A stretch of 64,000 nt of DNA from Streptomyces sp. NBRC 110028. Lineage in GTDB: Bacteria; Actinomycetota; Actinomycetes; Streptomycetales; Streptomycetaceae. Each line of letters starts with the position of its first letter. Positions within the stretch are counted from its first letter, which is position 1. The DNA lies in NCBI RefSeq assembly GCF_001417735.1, contig NZ_BBUZ01000023.1, forward strand, positions 843,570 through 907,569. The letters run 5' to 3'. Below the pieces are notes generated by a model. The model had not been told where the DNA came from. It saw nothing but the letters and a program-made list of their open reading frames with translations, and did no database searches. This document shows, piece by piece, positions 1-8,641 of the stretch. A program made the translations under genes and the position numbers.

Positions 1-327
1 GTCGGTGGTCTTCACGGTGGCGGTGATCTCGACCGCGTCGTCGGCGACCGTGAGGTCGACCTTCACACCCGACACGGCGAGCGGATGGCACAGCGGGATC
101 AGGTCCGGGGTGCGTTTGGCTCCCATGATGCCCGCGATCCGGGCGGTCGCGAGGGCGTCGCCCTTGGGGACGCCCTCGCCACGGAGCAGTTCGACGACGC
201 GCGGCGCGACGAGCACACGGCCGCTCGCGCGGGCGGCGCGCGCGGTGACGTCCTTGGCCGAGACGTCGACCATGCGCGCCGCGCCCGCCGGGTCGATATG
301 GGTGAGATGGTCCTGGGCGCTGCTCAT
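1..327 (-). CDS. moaC: Cyclic pyranopterin monophosphate synthase MoaC (3' end outside window)
   Basis: MoaC converts the 3',8-cyclo-GTP product of MoaA to cyclic pyranopterin monophosphate in molybdenum cofactor synthesis in the cytosol. Reading the minus strand from ATG at 327 gives MSSAQDHLTHIDPAGAARMV, followed by the family signatures MVDVSAKDVTAR and IMGAKRTPDLIPLCHP. 109 codons are present of the usual ~160, because the window edge cuts the gene. It lies 62 nt downstream of moeA on the same strand, which fits a cofactor operon. The family call is firm; only the C-terminus is unseen. Confidence 0.93.
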   Translation of the reverse strand, partial: MSSAQDHLTHIDPAGAARMVDVSAKDVTARAARASGRVLVAPRVVELLRGEGVPKGDALATARIAGIMGAKRTPDLIPLCHPLAVSGVKVDLTVADDAVEITATVKTTD

Positions 328-389
328 CGTTCTCCCGGTCCGGGCCAGGTGGCTCTGTGCGACGACACCGTACCCGCCGTAGGCCCCGG

Positions 390-1727
390 CTAGGCGAGCA
401 GGACGACGTCCACCTCGGCCCCCGGCGCGACCTCGGCCACCTCCTCGGGGATCACGATCAGCGCGTTGGCCCGGGCGAGGGCCTTGATCAGATGCGATCC
501 GGAGCCGCCCACCGGGGCGACCGTGCCCGCCTCGCCCGCCACCTCCGACGGCTCGTACCAGCCCCGCAGGAACTGGCGCCGCCCCTCCGGCGAGGACGCG
601 ATCCCGTCCGGGCAGACCGCCCGCACGGTGGTGCGGTGGACCGGGCCCGCGACGCCCAGCATGGTGCGGATCACCGGCCGGACGAACAGCTCGAAGGAGA
701 CGTAGGAGCTGACCGGGTTGCCGGGGAGGGCGAGCAGCGGGGCCCGGTCGGGGCCGATGCGCCCGAAGCCCTGGGGCTTGCCGGGCTGCATGGCCAGGGT
801 CCGGAACTCGACCTCGTGCATCGCCTCCTTGACCACGTCGTACGCGCCGACGCTGACGCCGCCGCTGGTGACGACGATGTCGGCGCGGCTGAGCTGGTCC
901 TCGACGGTGGCGCGCAGCGTCTCGGCGTCGTCGGCGACCGCGCCCACCCGGTACGCGATCGCCCCGGCCTCCTGGGCGGCGGCGGTGAGCTGGTAGCTGT
1001 TGGAGTCGTAGATGCGGCCGGGGCCCGTCTGCTCACCGGGCTGGACCAGCTCGCTGCCGGTGGACAGGACCACGACGCGGGGCCGCGGCCGGACCCTGAC
1101 CGTGGCGCGGCCGATCGCGGCCAGCAGCCCGATCTGCGTCGCCCCGAGGACCGTACCGGCGCTCAGCGCCAGCTCCCCCGCCCCCGCGTCGCTGCCCCGG
1201 GTGCGCACGTGCTGCCCGTCCCGGACCGGCCGGAAGACCCGCACCAGGCCGCTGCCGCCGCGCGGATCCGTACTGCGGGCGGGCATGCCGCTGACCGGCC
1301 CGTCGTCCAGGCCGCCGTCGGTCCACTCGACCGGGACGACGGCCTGGCCGCCGGGCGGCAGCGGGGCGCCGGTCATGATGCGGGCGGCCTCGCCCGGTCC
1401 GACGGCGGGCAGCTCGCCGCTGCCCGCCGCGATGTCCCCGACGACCGTCAGCACCGCGGGATGCTCCCCCGTCGCCGCCCCGACATCGGCCGTACGGACC
1501 GCGTAGCCGTCCATCGCGCTGTTGTCGAAGGGCGGGAGGGCTGCGGGCACGGTGACGTCCTCGACCAGGACGCAGCCCAGGGCGTCCAGTAGCTGCAGCT
1601 CGATGGGGTCCAGCGGGTGGATGTGCCCGAGGATGTCGTCGAGGTGCTCGGCAACCGACCAGACCCGGTGACGGTCCCGGCCCTCGCCCGTGCCCTGATC
1701 GGCGGCCCGTGCCGCGGTGCTGCTCAA
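390..1727 (-). CDS. moeA: Molybdopterin molybdenumtransferase MoeA
   Basis: MoeA inserts molybdate into adenylylated molybdopterin, the last step of Mo-cofactor synthesis. The 445-aa product has NSAMDGYAVRTAD, IMTGAPLPPG, the MoaB/MogA-like fold motifs VVLSTGSELVQPG and VTSGGVSVGAYDVVK, and a C-terminal ALPGNPVSSYVSFELF segment. I chose the TTG at 1727, four bases after the galU stop and with GAGGAG about 10 nt upstream. A longer frame reaches 1835, but it runs inside galU and its extra residues are not MoeA-like. Close spacing implies translational coupling with galU; moaC follows. The start is less certain than the function. Confidence 0.93.
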   Translation of the reverse strand: MSSTAARAADQGTGEGRDRHRVWSVAEHLDDILGHIHPLDPIELQLLDALGCVLVEDVTVPAALPPFDNSAMDGYAVRTADVGAATGEHPAVLTVVGDIAAGSGELPAVGPGEAARIMTGAPLPPGGQAVVPVEWTDGGLDDGPVSGMPARSTDPRGGSGLVRVFRPVRDGQHVRTRGSDAGAGELALSAGTVLGATQIGLLAAIGRATVRVRPRPRVVVLSTGSELVQPGEQTGPGRIYDSNSYQLTAAAQEAGAIAYRVGAVADDAETLRATVEDQLSRADIVVTSGGVSVGAYDVVKEAMHEVEFRTLAMQPGKPQGFGRIGPDRAPLLALPGNPVSSYVSFELFVRPVIRTMLGVAGPVHRTTVRAVCPDGIASSPEGRRQFLRGWYEPSEVAGEAGTVAPVGGSGSHLIKALARANALIVIPEEVAEVAPGAEVDVVLLA

Positions 1728-1731
1728 AGTG

Positions 1732-2634
1732 CTACATCTCCTCGGTGACGTAACTGCGAAGCCATTCCCGGAACTCCGGGCCCAGGTCCTCACGTTCGCA
1801 CGCGAGTCTGACAATGGCACGCAGATAGTCGCCACGGTCGCCTGTGTCGTACCGCCGGCCCTTGAAGACGACGCCGTGCACCGGGCCTCCGAGGTCCGGA
1901 TCGGCGGCGAGCGCCTGGAGCGCGTCGGTCAGCTGGATCTCGCCGCCGCGGCCGGGCTCGGTGCGGCGCAGCACGTCGAAGACGGCCGGATCCAGCACAT
2001 AGCGGCCGATGACCGCGTAGGTGCTGGGCGCGTCGGCCCGGTCGGGCTTCTCGACCAGTCCGGTGACCTGGACGACGCCCTCGTCCAGGGTGGGCTTCAC
2101 GGCGGCGCAGCCATAGAGGTGGATCTGCGCGGGATCCACCTCCATCAGGGCGATGACGCTGCCGCCGTGCTGCTCCTGTACCTCGACCATCCGGGCCAGA
2201 AGCGGGTCGCGGGCATCGATGAGGTCGTCGCCGAGGAGGACGGCAAAGGGCTGGTCACCTACGTGCGGGGCGGCGCACAGCACGGCGTGGCCGAGGCCCC
2301 TGGGGTCGCCCTGCCGGACGTAGTGCATGGTCGCCAGGTCGCTGGACTCCTGGACGCGGGCGAGGCGGGTCTCGTCGCCCTTGCGCGTCAGAGCCTCTTC
2401 GAGCTCGTAGTTGCGGTCGAAGTGGTCTTCCAGGGGCCGCTTGTTGCGACCGGTGATCATAAGAACGTCGGACAGGCCGGCGGTGACGGCTTCCTCGACG
2501 ACGTACTGGATCGCCGGCTTGTCGACGACCGGCAGCATCTCCTTCGGGGTGGCCTTGGTGGCCGGGAGGAAGCGGGTTCCGAGGCCTGCGGCAGGGATGA
2601 CAGCCTTGCTGATCCGAGTACGCGATTGAGTCAT
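1732..2634 (-). CDS. galU: UTP-glucose-1-phosphate uridylyltransferase
   Basis: GalU makes UDP-glucose from UTP and glucose 1-phosphate for cell envelope and trehalose synthesis. The 300-aa protein has normal family length, the nucleotidyltransferase signature IPAAGLGTRFLPATKATPKE at its N-terminus, VVDKPAIQYVVEEA, GDDLIDARDPL and GLVEKPDRADAPS. It is the first gene of the minus-strand run galU-moeA-moaC and is divergent from the folate gene 70 bp away. The ATG at 2634 is the natural start. Confidence 0.96.
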   Translation of the reverse strand: MTQSRTRISKAVIPAAGLGTRFLPATKATPKEMLPVVDKPAIQYVVEEAVTAGLSDVLMITGRNKRPLEDHFDRNYELEEALTRKGDETRLARVQESSDLATMHYVRQGDPRGLGHAVLCAAPHVGDQPFAVLLGDDLIDARDPLLARMVEVQEQHGGSVIALMEVDPAQIHLYGCAAVKPTLDEGVVQVTGLVEKPDRADAPSTYAVIGRYVLDPAVFDVLRRTEPGRGGEIQLTDALQALAADPDLGGPVHGVVFKGRRYDTGDRGDYLRAIVRLACEREDLGPEFREWLRSYVTEEM

Positions 2635-2706
2635 GCCCGAACCTTATCCGGTGCCTTTCGGGCGATTGATGAGGATACGGTGAATATGACATGAGACAGG
2701 AAGTAT

Positions 2707-3306
2707 GTGCACTCGATGAGCACCACTGACGTTAGTAAGCCCGCGTTGCGGAGACGTCTCCTGACAATGAGGTCCGGGTTGACGGCGGATGACATCGAGG
2801 CATCCTCGGCCGCACTGGCGTGTCGCGCGCTGGAGCTGCCGGAGCTGGCCCGGGCGGGCACCGTGGCGGCCTATGTCTCGGTGGGGAGCGAGCCCGGTAC
2901 GCGCGCGCTGCGGGACGCGCTGCGCGCGCGGGGCGTACGGGTGCTGCTTCCCGTCCTGCTGCCGGACAACGATCTCGACTGGGCCACGGACGCGGGCCCG
3001 GACGGGTTGGTGCGCGCCGGGCGGGGCCTGCTGGAGCCCGGCGGGCCGCGGCTGGGCCCGGAGGCGGTCACCCGGGTGGACGCGGTCCTGCTGCCCGGGC
3101 TCGCGGTGGACCGGCGCGGAATGCGGCTGGGGCGCGGCGGCGGCTCGTACGACCGGGTGCTGGCCCGGCTGGCCCGGGCCGGGGCCGACCCCGCGCTGGT
3201 GGTGCTGCTGTACGAGGCCGAGTTGCTGGACGCGGTCCCGGAGGAACCCCACGACCGGCCGGTGCACGCGGCGGTGACGCCCTCGGGGGCGCACCGGTTC
3301 ACCTGA
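2707..3306 (+). CDS. 5-formyltetrahydrofolate cyclo-ligase family protein
   Basis: This enzyme converts 5-formyl-THF to 5,10-methenyl-THF with ATP. The 199-aa product shows the ATP-binding signature GMRLGRGGGSYDRVLARLAR near residue 140 and the N-terminal K-x2-LR-RRLL motif typical of the family. Two starts compete. GTG at 2707 sits only 3 nt after AGGAAG, while ATG at 2716 (MSTTDVSK) has the same Shine-Dalgarno at 12 nt, so the true N-terminus may be three residues shorter. A strong bidirectional hairpin follows at 3361-3402, separating it from the convergent acylase gene. Confidence 0.92.
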   Translation: MHSMSTTDVSKPALRRRLLTMRSGLTADDIEASSAALACRALELPELARAGTVAAYVSVGSEPGTRALRDALRARGVRVLLPVLLPDNDLDWATDAGPDGLVRAGRGLLEPGGPRLGPEAVTRVDAVLLPGLAVDRRGMRLGRGGGSYDRVLARLARAGADPALVVLLYEAELLDAVPEEPHDRPVHAAVTPSGAHRFT

Positions 3307-3360
3307 CATCCCGGCCGCCCGGCCGACACCGCTTCGCCTGACACCCGCCGGGTAAAGCGG

Positions 3361-3402
3361 CGGCCCCGCCGGAAGCGCCCGAAGGCGCCTCCGGCGGGGC
3401 CG
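3361..3402. terminator. Bidirectional hairpin between convergent genes
   Basis: A near-perfect stem of about 18 bp (CGGCCCCGCCGGAaGCGCC pairing with its complement, loop CGAA) lies between the convergent folate and acylase genes. No U-tract follows, as is common in Streptomyces. Confidence 0.8.
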
Positions 3403-3479
3403 GAAGGTTCGCGGGCTCCCTCCCCCTGGCCGAGGGCGGGAGAGGCCCGCAGCGGGCCGTCTGTGGCCTCAGGGGCGCC

Positions 3480-6275
3480 TCAGGGGGTGAGGGCCAGCTG
3501 ATCGTCGGTGGACTTGTCCACCGCGGTCTTGCTGAACGCCCAGGGCAGCAGCTCGCCCTTCGCCCACTTCTCCGTCTGGTCCGTGTAGTGCGCGTTGTAG
3601 GCGTGACCGGAGGCGCCAGTGAGGTTGATCCACCGCGACTTGTCGAAGTTGTCGAGGTTGACGACCATCCGCATCGACGGCACCCACGTGACGTCGTAGC
3701 CGCCCGCCGCGTTCCAGCCGGTCGCGTTGACCGCCGCCTCGCCGCCCGCGAGGTCCCACGGGCCGCGGTTGAGCATCCACTGGACGACCCCCGGGCCCTC
3801 GGTGCCCAGCGTCTGGTTCTTCAGCGTCAGCCGGTGCAGCCGGCCCCAGCTCCAGGTGTTGATGTTCTTGCCCAGCTTGGCGGTCAGCTCGGAGCGCGCG
3901 TTCTTCATGGCCTGGGCGAGGAGCTGGTCCCGGTCGGTCGCGCCCGGGTGGTTGCGGGTCCCGGCGGTCTTCCACCAGTCGTTGCCCGGCTCCTTGATGA
4001 TCTTCCGTACGACCTCGTACCAGCGGTCGCCGCCGTCGGGCTGGGCCTGGTCGGCGTCGCGCGTACCGCATTCGCGCACCAGGCGGGTGTTCCCGTCCAG
4101 GTCCTCCAGCGGACCGGAGTCCCCGGCCGGCCGCACCCGCAGGCACTGCCCCTTGACCCGCAGCTCCTTGGGCAGCTTGTCGCCGAAGGCGAGCATCAGG
4201 GTGTTGCGCCAGACGGAGTTGAAGTACGCGGCGGCCGCCGAGTCGGCGTCCTGGGTGTAGTCCCAGCCCTCCAGGAGCTTCTGGGCCTCGCGGACGAACG
4301 GGTCCTTGACGTCGATCTTCAGCAGATAGGGCGTCAGCACCTTGGCGATCTCGCTGCTGTTGTCCGTCTGCAGGGACTGCATGTCATCCGTGGAGATCTT
4401 CCCGCCGTCCTTGATCTTGGATTCGATCAGGTCGGTGATGCGCTGGCTCCGCGCGCCGTATCCCCAGTCGTCGGTCAGCAGGTACGGATACTTCTTCTTG
4501 TCTATGACGGCCTGGTTGGCGGTGACGATGTAACCGCGGTCGGGGTTGTACTCCCAGGGCAGCGCCGACTGCGGAATGAACTTCGACGACCACCGGTAGC
4601 GCGAGTCCCAGCCGGGCGCCGGGTAGCGGCCGTCGCCCTCGTTGCGCACCGGGATCCTGCCCGGCGCCTGGTAGCCGATGTTGCCCTTGGTGTCGGCGTA
4701 GATGAGGTTCTGGGCGGGGACCGCGAAGTCGCGGGCCGCCTTGCGGAACTCATCGAAGTTCCGCGCGGAGTTCAGCCCGAAGACCGCGTCCATGCTGTTC
4801 GACGGGGACAGGGCGGTCCACTTCAGGGCGACCGCGTAGCCGTCGCCGCGGTCGGGGGCCACATCGTCGACCCCGCTGCCGACCGGCGCGCTCTTGCCGA
4901 CGTTCGTCAGCTCGTCGTCCCGGTCGGAGACGATCGGCCCGTTGTTGGTGCTGCGTACCGTGATCGTGCGGTTCTTGCCGCCCGCGACCTTGATGGTCTC
5001 CTCACGGCTGCGGAACGGGACCTGCTTGCCGTCGTAGAGGTAGTGCGTCGCGGTGACCTTCTCCAGGTAGAGGTCGCTGACGTCGGCACCCAGGTTGGTC
5101 ATTCCCCAGCTGATGTTCTGGTTGTGACCTATGACCACGCCGGGCATCCCGGAGAAGGTGTAACCCGCCGCGTCGAACGGGCACTTGCTGCTGACCTGGT
5201 TGCAGTGCAGGCCCATCTGGTACCAGACGGACGGCAGCTGGGGCGCCAGGTGCGGGTCGTTGGCCAGCAGCGGCTTGCCGGTGGTCGTGTACTTGCCGGA
5301 GACGACCCACGAGTTGGAGCCGATACCGCTGCCGTTGGGGCCGAGCAGCGCCGGAACCTTCTCCAGGGTCTTCGACATCGACGTGAGCCGGCTCTGCAGC
5401 CCCTGGGTGGCTCCCCCCACCCCGCTCGCGACGCCGGTGGACCCCGTGGCGCCGGTGGATCCCGCCGCGCCGCCCGTGGCGCCCGCTGTGCCCGTCGACG
5501 TCGCCTTGGGGTCGAACTCGTCGGTGGCCTCGTTGAGCGCGCCGCCTTGGACGATCGGCTTGTTCCGGCTGTACGGATACGACGGGTACAGCTCTTCTAT
5601 CTGCTTGGCGCTCAACCGGCTCGACGCCAGTGCGCGGTCCACCTCGTCCTGCATATTGCCGCGCAGGTCCCAGGCCATGGCCTTGAGCCAGGCGACCGAG
5701 TCGACCGGGGTCCACTTCTCGGGCTTGTATCCGTCGTTCTTGAAGTCCAGCGCCGCGTATTCCACCGACAGCGCCTTGCCCTCGTGATCCTTGAGGTAGG
5801 CGTTGACGCCGTCGGAGTAGGCCCGCAGATACTTCTTCGTCGACGGCGACAGCTTGGTGTCGTATTCCTGCTGCGCCACCCGGCGCCAGCCCATGGTGCG
5901 CAGGAACGCGTCGGTCTCCACCTGGCCGGAACCGAACATCTCGGAGAGCCGACCGGCCGTCATGTGACGGCGGACGTCCATCTCCCAGAAGCGGTCCTGG
6001 GCCTGGACGAAGCCCTGGGCGCGGAACAGGTCCTCGGGTGAGTCGCCGTAGATCTGGGGTATGCCATTACCGTCGCGCTTGACCTGGACGGGATCGGAAA
6101 GCCCCTTGAGCTGCAGCGACCCCGTGGTCTCCGGGAAAGAGGCCCGCACGGTACTGATACTCCAGTACGTGCCGAAGCCGAGACCCCCCACGAGCAGCAG
6201 CACGACTGCGATCACGATCAGGCGGAGACGTCGGCCCTTCTTCTTGGGAGAAGAGCCGGTTTTGTTGGCGGGCAT
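3480..6275 (-). CDS. Penicillin acylase family (Ntn-hydrolase) membrane-anchored protein
   Basis: This is an S45-type amidase that should self-cleave into alpha and beta chains and hydrolyse N-acyl bonds (beta-lactam, acyl-homoserine lactone or an unknown amide). The product is 931 aa. Residues ~17-40 are a hydrophobic anchor after a Lys/Arg-rich stretch. The alpha domain contains DLFRAQGFVQAQDRFWEMD, then a Gly/Ala/Thr-rich linker. The predicted N-terminal nucleophile is Ser320 in GIGSNSWVVSG, followed by LLANDPHL. I chose ATG at 6275 (MPANKTGSS), preceded by AAGGA; the frame runs 42 codons further upstream without a ribosome site. Substrate cannot be told from sequence. Confidence 0.9.
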   Translation of the reverse strand: MPANKTGSSPKKKGRRLRLIVIAVVLLLVGGLGFGTYWSISTVRASFPETTGSLQLKGLSDPVQVKRDGNGIPQIYGDSPEDLFRAQGFVQAQDRFWEMDVRRHMTAGRLSEMFGSGQVETDAFLRTMGWRRVAQQEYDTKLSPSTKKYLRAYSDGVNAYLKDHEGKALSVEYAALDFKNDGYKPEKWTPVDSVAWLKAMAWDLRGNMQDEVDRALASSRLSAKQIEELYPSYPYSRNKPIVQGGALNEATDEFDPKATSTGTAGATGGAAGSTGATGSTGVASGVGGATQGLQSRLTSMSKTLEKVPALLGPNGSGIGSNSWVVSGKYTTTGKPLLANDPHLAPQLPSVWYQMGLHCNQVSSKCPFDAAGYTFSGMPGVVIGHNQNISWGMTNLGADVSDLYLEKVTATHYLYDGKQVPFRSREETIKVAGGKNRTITVRSTNNGPIVSDRDDELTNVGKSAPVGSGVDDVAPDRGDGYAVALKWTALSPSNSMDAVFGLNSARNFDEFRKAARDFAVPAQNLIYADTKGNIGYQAPGRIPVRNEGDGRYPAPGWDSRYRWSSKFIPQSALPWEYNPDRGYIVTANQAVIDKKKYPYLLTDDWGYGARSQRITDLIESKIKDGGKISTDDMQSLQTDNSSEIAKVLTPYLLKIDVKDPFVREAQKLLEGWDYTQDADSAAAAYFNSVWRNTLMLAFGDKLPKELRVKGQCLRVRPAGDSGPLEDLDGNTRLVRECGTRDADQAQPDGGDRWYEVVRKIIKEPGNDWWKTAGTRNHPGATDRDQLLAQAMKNARSELTAKLGKNINTWSWGRLHRLTLKNQTLGTEGPGVVQWMLNRGPWDLAGGEAAVNATGWNAAGGYDVTWVPSMRMVVNLDNFDKSRWINLTGASGHAYNAHYTDQTEKWAKGELLPWAFSKTAVDKSTDDQLALTP

Positions 6276-6534
6276 CGCTGTCCTTCGAGGGGCAGGGTGA
6301 TCCTGGAGTGCTGGAGCAACCATAGGCGCAGGGCTGTCACCGCCCCTACGCGGAGTCATGACTGACGCCGTCCACCGGCCACCGGACCGGGCCTCCCGCA
6401 CGTCGCCCGCACCTCCGCGGGCGGCCCGTGTGGAAGGCCCGCGTCAAGAACCCGTAAAATGTTAGGTAAGGCAATGAAGTTCCGGTCGGCCGGGAACCGT
6501 TCATCTCGTCCCCGAAGGTCCTCCCGCCGCTCAT

Positions 6535-8055
6535 GTGAGAAAGGTTCGGCCCCTGACTGTCCACCACCTCAATGAACTGCTGCTGGTCTGCTCTCTCGTC
6601 CTGCTCGTCGCGGTGGCGGCCGTAAGGATCTCCTCGCGCAGCGGGCTGCCCACCCTGCTGCTGTACCTGGGGATGGGCGTCGCCCTCGGCTCGGACGGGC
6701 TCGGCGTCACTTTCAACAACGCCGAACTGACGCAGGTCATCGGCTACGCCGCGCTGGTGGTGATCCTGGCCGAGGGCGGCCTGGGCACCAAGTGGCGCGA
6801 AATCAAACCCGCGCTGCCGACGGCCGCCGTGCTGTCGACCGCGGGCGTCGCGGTGAGCGTGGGGGTCACCGCGGCGGCGGCGCACCATGTGGTGGGGCTG
6901 GACTGGCGGCAGGCGCTGATCATCGGCGCGGTGGTGTCCTCCACGGACGCGGCCGCGGTCTTCTCCGTGCTGCGCAAGGTGCCGCTGCCCAAGCGGCTCA
7001 CCGGCATCCTGGAGGCCGAATCGGGCTTCAACGACGCCCCGGTGGTGATCCTGGTCGTCGCCTTCTCCAGCCAGGGTCCGATCGACCACTGGTACGTCGT
7101 GATCGGCGAGATTGCCCTGGAGCTGGCGATCGGCGCCGTCGTCGGACTGGCGATCGGCTGGCTCGGCTCGTACGGCCTGCGCCGGGTGGCACTCCCCGCC
7201 TCGGGTCTGTACCCGATCGCGGTGATGGCCATCGCGGTCGTCGCGTACGCGGGCGGGGCGCTGGCACACGGCTCCGGCTTCCTCGCCGTCTACCTCGCCG
7301 CGCTCGTCATGGGCAACGCGAAGCTGCCCCACTGGCCGGCCACCCGCGGTTTCGCCGAGGGGCTCGGCTGGATCGCCCAGATCGGCATGTTCGTCCTGCT
7401 CGGACTGCTGGTGACGCCGCACGAACTGGCCGACGACATCTGGCCGGCCATCGTCGTCGGCCTGGTGCTGACCGTGGTCGCCCGGCCGGTGTCGGTGATG
7501 GTCAGCACGATGCCGTTCCGGGTGGCGTGGCGGGAGAAGGCCCTGTTGTCCTGGGCCGGGCTGCGCGGCGCGGTGCCCATCGTGCTCGCCACCATCCCCA
7601 TGGTCGGCGCGGTGCCCGACAGTCGCCGGGTCTTCAACATCGTCTTCGTCCTGGTGATCGTCTACACCTTGGTCCAAGGGCCGACGCTGCCCTGGCTGGC
7701 CACCCGGCTGCGGCTGGAGGAGACCGAGGGCACCTCGGACCTGGGCATCGAATCGGCGCCGCTGGAGCGGCTGCGCGGGCATCTGCTGTCGGTGTCGATC
7801 CCCAAGGACTCCCGGATGCACGGGGTGGAGGTCGCCGAGCTGCGGCTGCCGCCCGGGGCCGCGGTCACCCTCGTCGTCCGGGACGGCTCCAGCTTCGTCC
7901 CCCTGCCCTCGACCGTGCTGCGGCGCGGCGACGAGCTCCTGGTCGTGGCCACCGACCCGGTGCGGGACGCGGCCGAGCAGCGGCTGCGGGCGGTCGGCCG
8001 GGGCGGCAAGCTGGCGGGCTGGCTGGGCACCGGGGCGGCTGGCGGCGATGGCTGA
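6535..8055 (+). CDS. Potassium/proton antiporter, CPA1 family with C-terminal TrkA_C domain
   Basis: This membrane exchanger probably moves K+ (or Na+) against H+. About 13 hydrophobic segments cover residues 10-400, including the conserved core GAVVSSTDAAAVFSVLR and ESGFNDAPVVILV, where the acidic residues typical of CPA exchangers lie. Residues ~420-500 form a soluble TrkA_C-like domain (GVEVAELRLPPGAAVTLVVR) that in relatives binds a nucleotide or cyclic dinucleotide. The listed start is GTG 6535. A CTG at 6553 would give LTVHHLNELLL with AAAGG 8 nt upstream, so translation could begin six codons later. Its substrate ion is inferred from family only. Confidence 0.9.
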   Translation: MRKVRPLTVHHLNELLLVCSLVLLVAVAAVRISSRSGLPTLLLYLGMGVALGSDGLGVTFNNAELTQVIGYAALVVILAEGGLGTKWREIKPALPTAAVLSTAGVAVSVGVTAAAAHHVVGLDWRQALIIGAVVSSTDAAAVFSVLRKVPLPKRLTGILEAESGFNDAPVVILVVAFSSQGPIDHWYVVIGEIALELAIGAVVGLAIGWLGSYGLRRVALPASGLYPIAVMAIAVVAYAGGALAHGSGFLAVYLAALVMGNAKLPHWPATRGFAEGLGWIAQIGMFVLLGLLVTPHELADDIWPAIVVGLVLTVVARPVSVMVSTMPFRVAWREKALLSWAGLRGAVPIVLATIPMVGAVPDSRRVFNIVFVLVIVYTLVQGPTLPWLATRLRLEETEGTSDLGIESAPLERLRGHLLSVSIPKDSRMHGVEVAELRLPPGAAVTLVVRDGSSFVPLPSTVLRRGDELLVVATDPVRDAAEQRLRAVGRGGKLAGWLGTGAAGGDG

Positions 8056-8178
8056 GGACAATGGCTGACGGCGTGGCGTAGGTCACCGTATGCCGTACCG
8101 CAGTGGACTGGCGGGCCGGAATACTGCACTATGGAGCGTCGTTAGCACTCAATGAGTGAGAGTGCCAGGAGGAAGTAC

Positions 8179-8544
8179 GTGCCGACCTACCAGTACCAGT
8201 GCACCGAGTGCGGCGAGGGCCTCGAGGCGGTGCAGAAGTTCACCGACGACGCGCTCACGGAATGCCCCCAGTGCCAGGGGCGCCTGAAGAAGGTGTTCTC
8301 CGCGGTCGGCATCGTCTTCAAGGGCTCCGGCTTCTACCGGAACGACAGCCGCTCCTCGTCCAGTGGTTCGAGCGGCAGCTCGGCGAAGCCCGCCGCGAAG
8401 AGCGACAGCGGCTCGTCGTCGGACAAGACCTCGTCGTCTTCGTCCTCCTCGGACACCTCCTCGGGGTCGTCTTCTTCCTCTTCTTCTTCGTCGGCGTCTT
8501 CTTCGTCGTCGTCATCGTCGAGCAGCACCAGCTCGGCCGCCTGA
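8179..8544 (+). CDS. FmdB family zinc-ribbon protein with Ser-rich tail
   Basis: This is a small protein of unknown cellular role. Residues 1-45 form the FmdB/CxxC zinc ribbon: MPTYQYQCTECG with Cys8/Cys11 and CPQCQG with Cys29/Cys32, then VGIVFKGSGFYRNDSR. The remaining ~65 residues are almost entirely Ser with some Lys, Asp and Thr, a common streptomycete elaboration. GTG at 8179 is chosen because AGGAGG lies 7 nt upstream; an upstream ATG at 8152 would add nine non-conserved residues. The strong terminator at 8555-8600 closes the unit. Confidence 0.92.
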   Translation: MPTYQYQCTECGEGLEAVQKFTDDALTECPQCQGRLKKVFSAVGIVFKGSGFYRNDSRSSSSGSSGSSAKPAAKSDSGSSSDKTSSSSSSSDTSSGSSSSSSSSSASSSSSSSSSSTSSAA

Positions 8545-8554
8545 CCTCGTACGC

Positions 8555-8600
8555 ATCGCGCCCCCGCCCACTTCCCGAGGGAAGCGGGCGGGGGCGCGAT
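8555..8600 (+). terminator. Strong rho-independent-like hairpin
   Basis: ATCGCGCCCCCGCCC at the left edge pairs with GGGCGGGGGCGCGAT at the right edge. With the inner CTTCCC/GGGAAG pairing the stem is about 20 bp around a GAG loop. It lies 11 nt after the FmdB stop and before the MTA phosphorylase start. Confidence 0.88.
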
Positions 8601-8641
8601 GTGTTCCGGCGTCGCCGGCCGGGGCTGGCTAGGGTGATCGC

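Noticed and set aside
3588..6041. 817-aa plus-strand open frame opposite the acylase gene
   Set aside because: It mirrors codon positions of the acylase on the other strand, is a Val/Arg/Gly-rich shadow and shows no family motif.
6463..6481. Iron-box-like TTAGGTAAGGCAATGAAGT upstream of the antiporter
   Set aside because: Only one half matches the consensus (about 11 of 19 positions) and the gene has no iron link.
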